Shown here: positions 33,432 through 46,088 of the stretch, in pieces | Numbering within the stretch: position 1 is the first letter of the stretch | Layout of the letters: the number at the start of each line of letters is the position of its first letter | Assembly: GCF_041260155.1 (NCBI RefSeq) | Contig: NC_091934.1 | Coordinates: forward strand, 43,602,398-43,666,397 | Reading direction: 5' to 3' | DNA: 64,000 nt | Source: Ptychodera flava | Lineage: Eukaryota; Hemichordata; Enteropneusta; Ptychoderidae | Position numbers and translations under genes: made by a program | Notes under the pieces: generated by a model | What the model saw: only the letters and a program-made list of their open reading frames with translations | Told to the model about the DNA's origin: nothing | Database searches by the model: none

Positions 33432-35787
33432 GGGGAGAACCATTTGATTGTTTGGGGGGTATGGAGGATTTTGAGAAAAAAAAATTGTCACCAGGTGAGA
33501 TAGAAGAAAAAAAATTGATTTTGTAATGGCCTGAGAAAAAAAATTGTCATAACAGACAGAAGTGAAAAAAAAATTTTCACAATGCACCAAAAATTAGCAA
33601 AATTTGGAAACCTTATTATCATGTATTCTTTGCCGGCGCAAATGTTTTTACTCAAGCAATTCTTATGGTTTTTTCCCAGCACTTTTGATAAGAATGCACT
33701 ACATAGGTCTACTTTACACCTCAGTACACTCAATGTTTTCCTTCCCTTTTCTGACCCAAGAAAACATATTTCAGGATTTCTGTCGCAATATCTCAATGGC
33801 ATAGGCACTATCTAAAGGGGACTATTTGACTTCTGTAAATTGTGAAAATTTAAAACACAAGACAGGAGTCAATAAACTAGTGTTAAAACCAATATATCAT
33901 TCTCTTAATATATGTTAGAAAGATGTTCAAGTTGACAATGAAAAATCGAGGAACAACAAATATAATGAAATACAATGTGGGAGCCTTGTTTCTCTGACAA
34001 CAAAAGATAATATCTTCCCTGAGAACTTACATCGATGCTCGGTCATGTTAATTATAATATGACACCACACACCGGATCGCTCATTATAGAGTCCGTCAAT
34101 AGTGGCGAACTCTCTCAATAACTAATCTGGCTTCTCCTCTTTGAGGACGAAGATGACTTAATAATCACACAACCAAGCGGAGGGGATACAAAACAAGAGA
34201 GCGACTGATGAAGGAACCCCATTTTTGGTTCTTAAAGACCGTTAAGACGAATCTCTCAATCAACAAACCGGTTTACTGGGGACTGAGATCACATGACCAA
34301 GGTCAAAGCACTATCGATTCACCGGTGTCTCGCCATGTATTCGGAGGAATGTGAGTGGGGAGGGGGTCACTAAAAAAATTGAAAACTTCAGGGGGCGTTA
34401 CTGAAAATGTGGAGAGGTAGGGGGCGGGGTTACTCAATTTTTTTGTGCGAAATAAACTGAAACACATCTCAGATTGCACCATTGCACACATCCATTTCTC
34501 AAAATTTTCGATGCGAAAGGGGGCACCCCCCTCTCGTGCTCTCCCCCTTGGGTCTTCTAACAGTTTTACTGGTAAAAGACAAATTGAAAATACCTCTCAG
34601 ATTGCACTACACTGCACCGTGGCGCACATCAATTTCTCAAAATTTTCACAGGATCTAGGACAAAACTGAACTGTTGTGAATTCATCCTTTATTATCACAG
34701 AAACATGTTTTAATTTACCTCAGTTCAATGACCATTTTGACAGTTAAACATACCATATTCCGCCTTTTCATTAGAAGCTGGCAGCTGGAGAAATGACACA
34801 AGAAGGTCACAGACTTTCCGTTCCTGTATATTCATTTGTCTTCAGTCTCTGGCAAACAGAACTGTTTTTCACAAATTGTATTGTCGTTGTTTGGTTGTTG
34901 AATATTGTTACTCAAACACTGATCACATAAAAATGTAAAAATATCAGTGTTCAATGTCATTTTCAAGCAGTTTTACTGAGTGCAAAATAAACTGAAACTC
35001 CTCTCAGATTGCACCATTAAACACATCAATTTCTCAAAATTTCCAATACGACAGGGGGAACCCCCTCTCGTGCTCTCCCCTTGGGGTATTCTAACAGTTT
35101 CACTCAGTACAAAAATTAAAAAACACCTTTCAGATTGCACCAGACTGCACCATTGCACACAACAATATCTTAAAAATTTCCATGCTAGATAGGGGAAAGC
35201 CCCTGTCACACTTTCCCAGTGTTCACCCCCTGTACTTTCAAATTCTGCCCGGCCAGATATCCTAGTGAAAACCCTGTCATAATATCCATCCAAATTGAAC
35301 AATACACTATATGGTTAGATACTGTGTGAGCTTTTATATCTTTATTTTATTGTGACTGTGAATATCATTTTGATGTGTTCACCTTTATAGTCTAGCAGGG
35401 TACATCAGGATTTGAAAGGTCTTTACTGTTGCTGTATTTTGTAAATTTTACAATTACATGTATTGGTATTAAATAAGTGGGGGATCAGTCAAAATTTCAG
35501 AGATAGAGAGGGAGGTTACTAAATTTATCATGGTTGGTGAGGGGGGGAGGATCACTCGAAATTTCGGAGTTTCAGGCCGTAAATAATGACGACTCCCTTA
35601 TATACAACGCATTACAAACTTGATGACTAATAAAAACAAATTTGCACTGCTACTCAATTTGAAAAAATAAATTGATGCAGGTCTGACTGTACAAAAAAAA
35701 AATTGCTGTCACTCTGACAGGAAAAAAAAATTGCTCCCATACCCACTTCTCCATACCCCCCCCCCAAGAAATCAAATGGTTCTCCCC
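33432..35787. mobile_element. Harbinger-like element (copy 3 paralogue)
   Basis: 2356 bp with the same ends and TTA flanks (33429-33431 and 35788-35790) as the element at 24786. It was inherited by gene duplication. Confidence 0.75.
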
Positions 35788-36179
35788 TTAGAAACGAGAA
35801 ATGGACGACATAACTTCGCTCGATTCTGAAATTTGAGTATTGGGAATGGGCATGGAGTAGGGTCGGGATGTCGATATAGCCCCTAAATAGTCGTACAGCG
35901 CAGTTTCTTGCCCGGGTGTCAATAGAAACTCCGTAATTATAAATGACCTCGGACCTGTGTTCCGTTCGAAGGTCATCTGGGAACGGCTTAGGCGGCCAAG
36001 CTCTAGGGCTGTGTGACCAGAGGCATTTGGCCTCTTGTGTATATCCTGTTTCAATATTCCTCACTCATGAGCTCGGTGTTCGTGTTCAGTGTCTGTAGAC
36101 ATATCGTAACCAATGTAGGTGGCCTTGCCCTTATGGGGTGAGAACACCGCCAAAATTATCTTGAAATCTTTATTTAAAC

Positions 36180-37560
36180 TTATCTCATCATTATTATTCC
36201 ATTTATTTTGGTGATTTGGTGATAATTATGTAAATATTTTGCCATTATTATGCAATTATTTAATCATTATTTGGATATTATTTTGACATAATAACGAACC
36301 TATTTGGTAATTTGGTTGTTGTGACATTATTTGGCATTGATGTCTTAATTTGGAACTTATTTCTCAATTATTATGCCATTATTTGGTGATTTGGTCATTT
36401 TTATGTCATTATTTTGTCTTTATTTTTCGATGATTAGGTCATGATTATGACATTATCTTGACATTATTATGAATTTATTATGTTAATTCGGTTCTTTTGC
36501 CATTATTCGGCATTGATGTCTTGATTTGGAACTTATTTCATCACTATTTTGCCATTATTCGGTGATTTGGTCATTTTTACGTCATTATTTGGTCTTTATT
36601 ATGCAATTATTTGGTGATTATTACGACATTACCTTGACATTATTATGAATTTATTATGTTAATTCGGTTCTTTTGCCATTATTCGGCATTGATGTCTTGA
36701 TTTGGAACTTATTTCATCACTATTTTGCCATTATTCGGTGATTTGGTCATTTTTACGTCATTATTTGGTCTTTATTATGCAATTATTTGGTGATTATTAC
36801 GACATTACCTTGACATTATTACGAATTTATTATGTTAATTCGGTTCTTTTTCAATTATTCGGCATTGATGTCTTGATTTGGAACTTATTTCATCATTATT
36901 TTGCCATTATTCGGTGATTTGGTCATTTTTACGTCATTATTTGGTCTTTATTATGCAATTATTTGGTGATTATTACGACATTACCTTGACATTATTACGA
37001 ATTTATTATGTTAATTCGGTTCTTTTTCAATTATTCGGCATTGATGTCTTGATTTGGAACTTATTTCATCATTATTTTGCCATTATTCGGTGATTTGGTC
37101 ATTTTTACGTCATTATTTGGTCTTTATTATGCAATTATTTGGTGATTACGACATTATCTTGACATTATTATGAATTTATTATGTTAATTCGGTTCTTTTT
37201 CAATTATTCGGCATTGATGTCTTGATTTGGAACTTATTTCATCATTATTTTGCCATTATTTGGTGATTTGGTCATTTTTATGTCATTATTTGGTCTTTAT
37301 TACGCGATTATTTGGTCATGATTACGACATTATCTTGATATTATCTTGACATTATTATGAATTTATTATGTTAATTCGGTTGTTTTGCTATTATTTAGTA
37401 TTTATGTCTTGATTTGGAACTTATCTCATCATTATTATTTCATTATTTGGTGATTGGGTCATTTTTGTGTCATTACTAGCCATTATTATGCGATTATTTG
37501 GTCATGATTACGACATTATTATGACATTAGCTTGGCTTTCAATTATTTGACCTACTTTAT
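36180..37560. repeat. 176-bp tandem repeats, left arm
   Basis: About seven copies, counted from the GATGTCTTGATTTGGAAC motif at about 36339, 36514, 36691, 36867, 37043, 37216 and 37402. Neighbouring units are almost identical. They are full of ATTATTTGG-like words and almost free of GC-rich sequence. Confidence 0.92.
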
Positions 37561-37885
37561 TATCTGAACTCATTATTTGACCTGCATTTGAACCCTACCC
37601 AGAAATCATTGCACATCACAATGGCGGCTGTGATTTGGTCGGTCTCCTCGGACAGAGAGAAGAAAACCGGGCTTTGCTTAAGTTTTAAAGCGCAGCTCAG
37701 CATATCGCGTATCTAGAATAGTTTATCGTGCTCGAAAACATAGGTCGACCACGATTTCGGATTAAAAATCGATTGTTTTCGGCGGCGGAACTGGGCTGTG
37801 GTGGGGGTAGCCGACGGTGTCATGTCTCCATAGCTATGGTAGGCAGTTACAGTCCCTCCATCCCCAGAGGGACTGTGGTTACACC

Positions 37886-37990
37886 TAGCTCTCTGCGTAG
37901 CAGGGCGGTGTTACCGGCGTTATACGGCCTCCCACCACATTGAGCAGGCCGTATAACGCCGGTAACACACAGCCCTGCCATGCAGAGCGA
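37886..37990. mobile_element. 105-bp TAG-start foldback, 9-bp target duplication
   Basis: It begins TAGCTCTCTGCGTAGCAGGG. The central arms GTTACCGGCGTTATACGGCC and the complement are close together. GGTTACACC flanks it (37877-37885 and 37991-37999). The ends and the central stem resemble the foldback at 57464. Confidence 0.8.
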
Positions 37991-38454
37991 GGTTACACCC
38001 AACCTGCCACGCACAGCCAGCGTGCGAAATTCACGCTAACCCGTGGCCTAAGACCAACTGTTTTCATGCCGGACCAGTAACACTTGACAGATGTCCTGCT
38101 GTCCCTAAAGACGAGGGACAGTAACGTTAAACTTTTCCTGTATGTACAGATGTTTACCAAAATGTTTTGCTAAGCTAAATACCCGACAAAATTATTCAAA
38201 GATACGAAATTTATTCTTTCAAGAGATTTGCAAAACGCGAAATTCGCAAATAGGCCTAAAGGTTAACAGACTGATCGGCACGACGTCAAAGCCAAAGACC
38301 TTATAGGCCCACCTCACGTTTTATCGCCAAAGTAATGAGTGGCGCTATGCAATATCCTCTCCATTTGTAAAGCATTTCATTTGTTAGGTTCAAGATCTCC
38401 TTGTGGTCATAATAGCGTAATTAAATTGTTTTATAGCGCATTGGACTTTTGGAC

Positions 38455-39220
38455 AACACAGTATCGAAATTAGAATTGTTTGGTCAGATCGTGGACCCTC
38501 GAGAAAAACTACGTTTTATGGTCACATATGTGAGATGGTGAAATCTCCGATGTTGGATATTTACCCACTGTTTTAGACAAGTATCGTATAATTTAAGTCA
38601 GATTCGGACTACGGAAGTCGGGCTTGGCTAGACCACTGGACCAGTTTTTACACATGGTGATCTCCCAGATAAACATCAATTATTTGCCCACGATTTGACA
38701 AGTATAGTATCGTAAAGTATCGAAGTTAGAGCCATATTGAGGAAATCGGGTTTGCCGGGCGGGTTTTGCAAGATCTGTGAGGTGGCAAATCTCTGACATA
38801 TATATCGGACATTTGTCACGGAATCGCCGATAAACATCGGAGATTTTACATAGATCAGACGTGCCTAAGACACAAGGCAAGTCATTCTAGTGACCATATG
38901 CATATGGTCCCAATCGCCGATAAATATCGAGTAAATATATGTGATTTCACAGATCCGCCGTGTTGAGACGCAAGGCAAGTCATTCTAGAATTGCCCAGTG
39001 TCGATTACTATAATTTAGAGTCCCAAAATCGCCGATATGTATCAGCTTGAAGTAAAATATCGGCAATTTCTCAAACCCGGCGTGCGCGACAGACGGCAAG
39101 CCATTTTTGTGTCGTCTAGTACCGATATTAGACCCGATATATAGATTGTGTATGACGGAAATATGTTGGACGTCAAACTTCAATACCAGAAAGTAAATGT
39201 CCGACATATACATTGTGGCA
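38455..39220. repeat. degenerate ~120-bp repeats
   Basis: Five or six diverged units share ACAAGTAT.GTA, ATCGCCGATAAATATCG-like and GGCAAGTCATTCTAG motifs. The period is irregular (roughly 90-130 bp). Confidence 0.55.
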
Positions 39221-42011
39221 AGTAGTTCTGACTTTGATGGCTATTTGCCTTAGTCACAGTTAAGGTTAAGCCACAGTCCCTTTATGTGGTTAAGATTACA
39301 TTTTAAATTTGTGATTCGTCTTTTGACGTGGATTTCGACACTTCAGTATTATTTCTCTTCATCAGTTGCCCTTATTTTTGTATTCCCTTCCTTGAATTGA
39401 CGATGAGTCCCTCAAAGAGGAGAAGCCAGAATTTTTTTTGAAGAGTCAAATGTTGTATTGACTCCATTTGTGTTTGATCCGGTGTTTGTGCTGCCAAAAC
39501 TTAATTACCCATCCCTGATCGGTGTTCTGGACGCCTAGCTTTTCCATATTGGGACATATTTCAAGCCCGCGCTTAATGCTCGTTTTCTCATTGTTAGAAA
39601 TATTTTTGTGAAAGGTTATTTTTTATGAAATAAAAAAGTCTTATGAGTTTGTGCTTAACCTTTCACTGATTCCATATTTTTTTTGGCACTGAGATCAGTT
39701 ACCCCAACTTTTGGTTTTGATAGTCATCTTCATATTTTGCTTCAAAAGAATTAAAGACACAAAAACAGTTTGATATTAGGTTTTTGAAGTGGTGTCTTTT
39801 TATTTTTTCAATCACATGTTACCTTCTTGGCCCTATACTGAGCGCGGGTAAATAATCCTCTATATTTCAACGGATTTGACCTGATAATGGGACCAGTTGA
39901 TTTCCTTCAGGGCCATTGATTTTCTAAAGTTGCTGGCCCGCTTGACCAGTAAAGATTTTTGCGCGGTGAGTTTCGCACACTGCGCACAGCTCAGTAAAGG
40001 TATAAGGATTATGTTACCCCAGTTCCATGGAGCGAAGTGCGACCAAGATTATGTGTTATGTTATTTAGACGTTTATGTTATTAGACACGAAAGTTTCTCG
40101 TATTTTGCCAATGCGGTGGCAGTTGATGGTGACCGCCCTGAAGCTCCAACACCCCATGTTGCGACATCCCTGTGTTCCGACACCCCCATATATTTTTAAA
40201 TAAATACTTCTGCAGGAACTAGTTTTCAGGTTGTCAAGTCTTATTTACAATGTAATGAATATAAAACATTTCTACATGTGACTGTAAAGGCAAGATTTCA
40301 ATAGAAGTTCACACCGAAATCATTCTTTGATTTATTCCTAATGATCTATAGTTTATTATATACTCTTTCGTAAATATGTTTGACCTTGACAAAGCGATTA
40401 TATTGTCGTATTTATTTGCCAAATATAGACCACACTGCATTTGATTGTATTATTAGAATCCAAATCATCTCAGCATATTCGTGCCATTAATTGAAGCCTT
40501 CTCATCCAGATGAGTCCAGATGAGATTTATGAAAAAAAAAATGAGAAAGCAATAGGGCCTACTTTTCTTTTATCTTATTTTAAGGCCAGTTAGAGTTGCA
40601 TCTGTATGCTACAGTCTGAAAAGCCGGTGATAAGTATCAAGGAAATATTCGTTCAGTGAAGATGTCTTATCATACGTATGCCACATTACATTTTTGTTTG
40701 TCAGGAACTATTCTCGAACATATGTTATTTTTATCGTAAACTCATAGGGGCACGGTCGCTTACCTAACGACTTTTTATTGCGTTGTTTGTCATGAAACTT
40801 TATGATTTTTCCCCGTAAAGAAGTATGTTGATTCGTTGTGAGGACTCCAACCTTTAAAACTGTATTGTCTCCCCATGCACGATTTTGATTCTTTCTTTTG
40901 TTTTCCCTTTCGATTATGCGATGTTGTTTTTCTTCCGCAGAGCGCGATATTAATAGCGAAAACAATCGTTTTTATCAAGTCCACACGGCCGAACATGCAG
41001 TCGCTGTTTTCTCAAGCTGCAAGTTTTACGTATTTTTTGCTGTGTTGATTAGGCAAATAAAACATACTGCATACACCGAAGCATCGCCATACACACAGCT
41101 GTTGTGCCGTGTCTTGTACAGTATCATGACATTGGCAATTATTAAAACAAATTTAAACATTTACTGCAAGGAGTATTTTTGAAAATAACATGTCGGGAAT
41201 TAAGGACGGTATGCGAGGACTTGAAACACACTCAATTTTTATACCACGGGCATATAGGAAGAAATTAAATATTACCTGTAACCGTAACTTCAAAGATGCA
41301 TCAGTTATGGAAAATTCTTGGAAATGTACGAATATATTTTACCTTTTGGAAGTTTTATATTGAAATACTCACGGGAATTAAAATTTCCTCCCTGCTTATT
41401 GTTGACATTTTTGCAACCGACTCTGTCCATATAAATTGTTTGTCAAATATTGTACGATTCCTGTTTGTTAAAATTATTTAATTTTACATATAATATCGTC
41501 TAGAAAAATGATTTCAAAACCTTACATCTCAATATCTCGGCTATAGCATGTATAGAGACGCGTTGTACTCAAGTACAAATGAAAGATCACCGGCCCAACT
41601 CAAATCATATTGAAAAACCGCAATAATTTCTACATTTGGTGAAGCCCTGCAGTTATGAGAAACGGATTTCTTTTACGTTCAGAACTATACCAAGAAAATT
41701 AAAAGTAAGTTCTGATAATCGGGTACACTGGAAATCGGAAAGTTCCGCCCTGTTTAGGCCTACATCATGCCATTCTAATCACCTATAAATAATTTCGGAT
41801 TTAGGCCTATTGTAATTTAGAATAATATATATCACATTGATAAATCATGGTTTATATATTTCAATTACAAAGGTTCGACGTTTTCTTCAAAAAAGGAATC
41901 GTTCGGAATCACATTGAAGTTTTCTAAACACAATGTTTAGGACACAATTTTAAAAAGACGGCTCTATTAAAATTGAGTAAGCTTAAAAATGCTGCCTCGA
42001 TGCGTATAGCC

Positions 42012-42182
42012 TAGCTGTGGGTCCATAGCTGTGGTGTTTTCAGACGAGATTCCTGCCTTTTACGGGCTGGTTTTGACTTTTACTATTTTAACCCCGCCAC
42101 CACAAAATCGTAATCAAAACCAGCCATTAAAAGGCAGGAATCCGGTCAGAAAACACCATAGCTATGGATCGACCCACAGCTA
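42012..42182. mobile_element. 171-bp TAG..CTA foldback, 9-bp target duplication
   Basis: The ends TAGCTGTGGGTC and GACCCACAGCTA are flanked by CGTATAGCC on both sides (42003-42011 and 42183-42191). The arms of about 65 bp include GATTCCTGCCTTTTA opposite TAAAAGGCAGGAATC. Confidence 0.85.
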
Positions 42183-42360
42183 CGTATAGCCATGGGTTTC
42201 ATAGACTCAGGCAGATAGGCGTTGAGGTCGAGGCCGGACCCCACCATTGCTGTGCCCTACGTCCTTATACCCAAGTTCATGATGTAAACCGTGTCGGGCC
42301 GATTTATATGATAGAGTTCGGGTATTAATAACACCTTTTAGCTCTACGCACAGGCACCAC

Positions 42361-42418
42361 CGTAGTTGATAGCGTTTTAGTGCCCTTTTCTACAACACTA
42401 CAAGCGCTATCAACTACG
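42361..42418. repeat. 58-bp hairpin
   Basis: CGTAGTTGATAGCG and CGCTATCAACTACG are perfect complements separated by 30 bp. No flanking duplication was found, so I do not count it as an insertion. Confidence 0.8.
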
Positions 42419-42699
42419 ATAGTGCTATAGTGGCTCTACGAGAGTCTACATGGCAGTGCTGGGGCTGTCGACAGCCCGCTGACTTCCAGTATGGAGCGCC
42501 CAGTTCCGCCGCCGAAAACAATCGATTTTTAATCCGAAATCGTGGTCGACCTATGTTTTCGAGCACGATAAACTATTCTAGATACGCGATATGCTGAGCT
42601 GCGCTTTAAAACTTAAGCAAAGCCCGCTTTTCTCTCTCTATCCGAGGAGACCGACCAAATTACAGCCGCCATTGTGATGTGCAATGATTTCTGGGTAGG

Positions 42700-44130
42700 G
42701 TTCAAATGCAGGTCAAATAATGAGTTCAGATAATAAAGTAGGTCAAATAATTGAAAGCCAGCTAATGTCATAATAATGTCGTAATCATGACCAAATAATC
42801 GCATAATAATGGCTAGTAATGACACAAAAATGACCCAATCACCAAATAATGAAATAATAATGATGAGATAAGTTCCAAATCAAGACATAAATACTAAATA
42901 ATAGCAAAACAACCGAATTAACATAATAAATTCATAATAATGTCAAGATAATATCAAGATAATGTCGTAATCATGACCAAATAATCGCGTAATAAAGACC
43001 AAATAATGACATAAAAATGACCAAATCACCTAATAATGGCAAAATAATGATGAAATAAGTTCCAAATCAAGACATCAAAGCCGAATAATTGAAAAAGAAC
43101 CGAATTAACATAATAAATTCATAATAATGTCAAGGTAATGTCGTAATAATCACCAAATAATCGCATAATAAAGACCAAATAATGACATAAAAATGACCAA
43201 ATCACCAAATAGTGGAATAATAATGATGAAATAAGTTCCAAATCAAGACATCAATGCCGAATAATGGTAAAAGAACCGAATTAACATAATAAATTCATAA
43301 TAATGTCAAGATAATATCAAGATAATGTCATAATCATGACCAAATAATCGCGTAATAAAGACCAAATAATGACATAAAAATGACCTAATCACAAAATAAT
43401 GGCATAATAATGATGAAATAAGTTCCAAATCAAGACATCAATGCCGAATAATTGAAAAAGAACCGAATTAACATAATAAATTCGTAATAATGTCAAGGTA
43501 ATGTCGTAATAATCACCAAATAATCGCATAATAAAGACCAAATAATGACGTAAAAATGACCAAATCACCAAATAATGGAATAATAATGATGAAATAAGTT
43601 CCAAATCAAGACATCAATGCCGAATAATGCAAAAGAACCGAATTAACATAATAAATTCATAATAATGTCAAGTAATATCATAATAATCACCAAATAATCG
43701 CATAATAAAGACCAAATAGTGAAGTAAAAATGACCAAATCACCAAATAATGGAATAATAATGATGAAATAAGTTCCAAATCAAGACATCAATGCCGAATA
43801 ATGGCAAAAGAACCGAATTAACATAATAAATTCATAATAATGTCAAGATAATATCATAATCATGACCAAATAATCGCGTAATAAAGACCAAATAATGACA
43901 TAAAAATGACCAAATCACAAAATAATGGCAAAATAATGATGAAATAAGTTCCAAATCAAGACATCAATGCCGAATAATTGAAAAAGAACCGAATTAACAT
44001 AATAAATTCATAATAATGTCAAGGTAATGTCGTAATAAGCACCAAATAATCGCATAATAAAGACTAAATAAGGACATAAAAATGACCAAATCACCAAATA
44101 ATGGAATAATAATGATGAGATAAGTTTAAA
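42700..44130. repeat. 176-bp tandem repeats, right arm
   Basis: The reverse-complement counterpart of 36180-37560, with seven or eight units (CCAAATCAAGACATCAATGC motif). The order and small variants differ slightly from the left arm. Confidence 0.9.
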
Positions 44131-44271
44131 TAAAGATTTCAAGATAATTTTGGCGGTGTTCTCACCCCATATGCCCTCACTGTATTTAGAATTATTTATC
44201 CACTGCGCACATCGTAATAATCCGTGGTGTGCGCTGATTGCTCTGGACGTTACTGCCACGGTCCGTCAGCC

Positions 44272-44416
44272 CACAGGTTATCGTAACATTGCTTGGATAG
44301 TCGTTCCGAGGCGGGCGGCCGCAGGTCGCCGTTTACTTCTTTGTTTTCCAAGTAAACGGCGACCTGCGGCCGCCCGCCTCGGAACGACTATCCAAGCAAT
44401 GTTACGATAACCTGTG
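44272..44416. mobile_element. 145-bp hAT-like foldback MITE
   Basis: A near-perfect hairpin with arms of about 66 bp beginning CACAGGTTATCGTAACATTG. It is flanked by the 8-bp duplication CGTCAGCC (44264-44271 and 44417-44424). Eight-base duplications are typical of hAT elements. The GC-rich inner arm contains CGGGCGGCCGCAGGTCGCCG. Confidence 0.85.
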
Positions 44417-44611
44417 CGTCAGCCAAGCGAGCGGTCAAACTTTAAATCCGGGGGTCAAATATGATGCAAATTAGACAGAATAAGAAAATTTAAATCCAAG
44501 ATAGCGGCCAGGTCCTGTGACCAATGAAAATTTAAAGGAACAGGTGCATTAGTACTCTTTGAGCCTGCTTTGAGCCCATCAGCCCTGCAAGTTTGAAATG
44601 GCTGCGTGCAG

Positions 44612-44700
44612 CACAGGTTATCTTTTTTTTCCCAAGTAAACGGTGACCTGCGGCCGCCCGCCTCGGAACGACTATCCAAGCAATGTTACGATAACCTGTG
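44612..44700. mobile_element. 89-bp deletion derivative of the hAT-like MITE
   Basis: The right arm is complete but only CACAGGTTATC of the left end remains. GCGTGCAG flanks both sides (44604-44611 and 44701-44708). The paralogous introns read GGCTGCGTGCAGCGGTC without it. It is a second, independent insertion only 195 bp from the first. Confidence 0.85.
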
Positions 44701-45090
44701 GCGTGCAGCGGTCTCTGAGATCTAGGTCGACAAAAAATTGACGGAAGAAGAAGTTGGCTGTTGTTGTAGTTGCAGAAAGCTGAACTCCTGTAAAAGCAGT
44801 AGACCGTGCAAAAATACGATACCAGAGAAATAAATAACCCCAAGTTAACCGATTATTGAAATTGAAAATAGCCTCTATCCTGATGTTATTTGTACGCGAA
44901 AAAATCATTTCCGATTTTTAACAAAAGTAAGTTGGTGGAAATTGTATTTATTTTAAGGGCTTCACAATGAACTCACAAATTGTCAAGTGGTCGATCAGAA
45001 AAGTATTACAAAAATTGAGAACCCGAGTCTTGGTCTTCAAGGCGTATTTACCTTTATACTGAGAATCTTTTTTTCTATTCCTGTATGCAG

Positions 45091-46071
45091 GCATACTCTT
45101 TGCTCCATGGCCAATATGGAAAGAACTCCGCAAATCCTGCTTGGGAATCTTCCATGAGCTAGGAATGGCAAAAAACTCGACTGAACTACGAATTCAAGAG
45201 GAAAGCCAACATCTCGCGAAGACTCTGTGACAATTAAACGGTGCGCCGACAGATTTGAGTCAGGTTTTAATGAGTGCCGTTTCCAACATAACCTGTAACT
45301 TGCTGTTCGGGAAGCGATTCGATTATGACGACGAAGAGTTCAAGGGACTTCTAGAGATCAGTCGTCAGTTAGCAGTGAATACTCAACAGTCTTCAATTCT
45401 CAGTTTTATTCCATCGTTGTGCCGTTTGCCCTTGCCAATAAAAACCAGGCTGATGGCAGAGCACAACCGAATGGGTATGTTCATGGAGAAGGCAATAGCC
45501 GAACATACAGAGACGATTTCACAGTGTGAACCTGTTCAAGAGTCGTTTATCAGAGGGTACATAAGTCAAGTCAAAAACTACAAAAGTAATCCATCAAACA
45601 GGCACAACTCAAGCACCTTCTCAGAAGATCCAGACCACCTCAAATATTCTTTAATCGTCCTTTTCACCGCTGGAACTGAAACCTCCGCAACTACTTTGCT
45701 ATGGGTCTTACTCTATCTCTGCCTAAACCAGGACATCCAAGAGAATTGTTTTAGCGAAATTAAAAACGCCATTGGCCTTGAAAATACCCCATCCTATGCC
45801 GACAAAACCAAACTCCCGTACGTAGAAGCGGTATTGTTGGAAGTTCAGCGAATAGCAAGCATTGTTCCAATCGGTATTGCACGGTCTATGATGGAAGATG
45901 CAGAGCTCTATGGTTACAACATTCCGAAGGGAGCCATGGTTATGCCAAACTTCTGGGCTGTGCACATGAACGAGGAGCTATGGGAGCATCCAGAGAAGTT
46001 TGATCCTGCTAGGTTTCTGGATGATTCGGGGAGACTGGTGAACAGTGAACGGCTTATGCCGTTTTCAGTCG
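45091..46071 (+). CDS. P450 copy 3, exon 2 (contains a stop)
   Basis: 981 bp, in frame with copy 2 except for TGA at 45228 replacing Arg155. The rest of the exon reads open to the donor. Confidence 0.85.
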
Positions 46072-46088
46072 GTAAGTAGTGATAGTAA

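Larger units (their letters stand above)
37798..42500. other. centre of the giant element
   Basis: 4.7 kb without a convincing gene. It carries two TAG..CTA foldbacks (37886 and 42012), a hairpin at 42361, a 24-bp hairpin near 37849 (AGTCCCTC/GAGGGACT) and degenerate repeats at 38455-39220. The longest ORFs (for example 39897-40199 and 40898-41182) show no recognisable domain. If this element ever had its own transposase, I cannot see it. Confidence 0.5.
36132..44171. mobile_element. 8.04-kb giant inverted-repeat element in intron 1 of copy 3
   Basis: The ends TATGGGGTGAGAACACCGCC and its complement are flanked by TGCCCT on both sides (36126-36131 and 44172-44177). The empty site in copy 4 near 61672 reads CCTTGCCCTCACTG. 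The inverted arms are about 1.67 kb each (36132-37797 and 42501-44171) and consist mostly of 176-bp AT-rich tandem repeats, then a 230-bp non-repetitive inner part. The 4.7-kb centre has no recognised transposase or other long ORF. The superfamily is unassigned. Confidence 0.85.

Noticed and set aside
36702-37093. Identical 71-codon ORFs (MELISSLFCHYSV..) in both arms of the giant element
   Set aside because: They recur with the 176-bp tandem repeat and arise from its composition; no domain, start context or splice logic supports coding.
39897-40199. 100-codon ORF in the centre of the giant element
   Set aside because: It begins at a non-ATG-supported position, resembles no family I know, and has no neighbouring exons; kept only as unannotated sequence.
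42361-42418. TAG..CTA hairpin as another member of the 9-bp-duplication family
   Set aside because: The hairpin is perfect but its 9-bp flanks do not match.
44150-44410. 86-codon ORF at the edge of the giant element
   Set aside because: It runs through the element terminus and the hAT-like hairpin and has no paralogue.
45228-45230. Selenocysteine or readthrough at the TGA in copy 3
   Set aside because: Paralogues have Arg CGA, a plain CpG transition explains it, and no SECIS-like structure was recognised.
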